From CAYFJO01 sp964343305 (GTDB lineage Bacteria; Planctomycetota; Planctomycetia; Pirellulales; Pirellulaceae): 40,492 bases of DNA. A model generated the notes under the pieces. The model was given only the letters and a program-made list of their open reading frames with translations. It made no database searches and was not told the origin of the DNA. How positions within the stretch are numbered: the first letter of the stretch is position 1; every line of letters starts with the position of its first letter. Made by a program: the position numbers and the translations under genes. Positions 40,450 through 40,492 of the stretch are shown here, in pieces. The stretch is taken from contig CAYFJO010000047.1 in assembly GCA_964343305.1 (NCBI GenBank), forward strand, positions 1-40,492, read 5' to 3'.

Positions 40450-40492
40450 ATGCAGTTCCGTCTCATGACCTATAACATCCATAAAGGAATTG
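40450..40492 (+). CDS. endonuclease/exonuclease/phosphatase-family protein, N-terminal fragment
   Basis: Only 14 codons are visible, from ATG 40450: MQFRLMTYNIHKGI. The MTYNIHKG start is typical of the EEP fold, where the Asn binds metal. It continues past the right edge. It could be a DNase, phosphodiesterase or phosphatase. Confidence 0.6.
   Translation, partial: MQFRLMTYNIHKGI

Overview
The window looks like chromosomal DNA from a planctomycete, probably of the Pirellulales. This is inferred from gene content: a secreted DUF5060 protein, tandem universal stress proteins (USPs), a LonB-type protease, HisKA_3 and PAS kinases with CsrA, many secreted proteins of unknown function, moderate GC, and frequent intergenic palindromes. 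I see no tRNA, rRNA, CRISPR array, prophage or insertion sequence.

Layout. Positions 1-9.1 kb are ordinary: the tail of a TPR gene, a membrane protein, a Gfo/Idh/MocA oxidoreductase, an SDR protein, a beta-CASP metallo-beta-lactamase nuclease, fructose-1,6-bisphosphatase, and two divergent secreted proteins. Positions 9.4-36.9 kb form a dense stress and energy island. It has four USP genes, two CBS-domain proteins, a PGPGW membrane protein, a LonB-like protease, an acyl-CoA synthetase, a Glu/Leu dehydrogenase behind a three-gene 2-oxoacid:ferredoxin oxidoreductase operon, and a CaCA-APC-NSS transporter operon. It also has two YbaK-type deacylases, AsnA, a c-type cytochrome, a BON protein, CsrA, two PAS histidine kinases and three receiver proteins. 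Positions 37.0-40.5 kb hold a PlsC acyltransferase, a 29-codon membrane ORF missed by length cut-offs, an MMPL/RND exporter and the start of an endonuclease/exonuclease/phosphatase gene.

Main discovery candidate. At least ten promoter regions in the island carry a sigma-54-like -24/-12 element (GG-N10-GC, best copies TGGCACG-N4-TTGCW). Roughly 75-140 bp upstream of the predicted start lies a dyad close to TGTGCG-AAAN-CGCNCA. Three divergent gene pairs appear to share one such upstream site. This suggests a single enhancer-binding protein controls USPs, CBS proteins, the protease, ferredoxin-dependent carbon metabolism, amino-acid transport, deacylases and AsnA. Both PAS kinases carry the haem-ligand His and the two Arg residues spaced as in FixL, so the island may be an oxygen-responsive survival regulon, functionally comparable to the mycobacterial DosR set.

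Second theme. Intergenic spaces hold REP doublets (REPIN/BIME-like): two inverted hairpins bounded by GTAG...CTAC, in several unrelated sequence families. One lies in frame inside a histidine kinase gene, between the two predicted DHp helices. In two genes the terminal GTAG supplies the stop codon, and in a third it abuts the stop.
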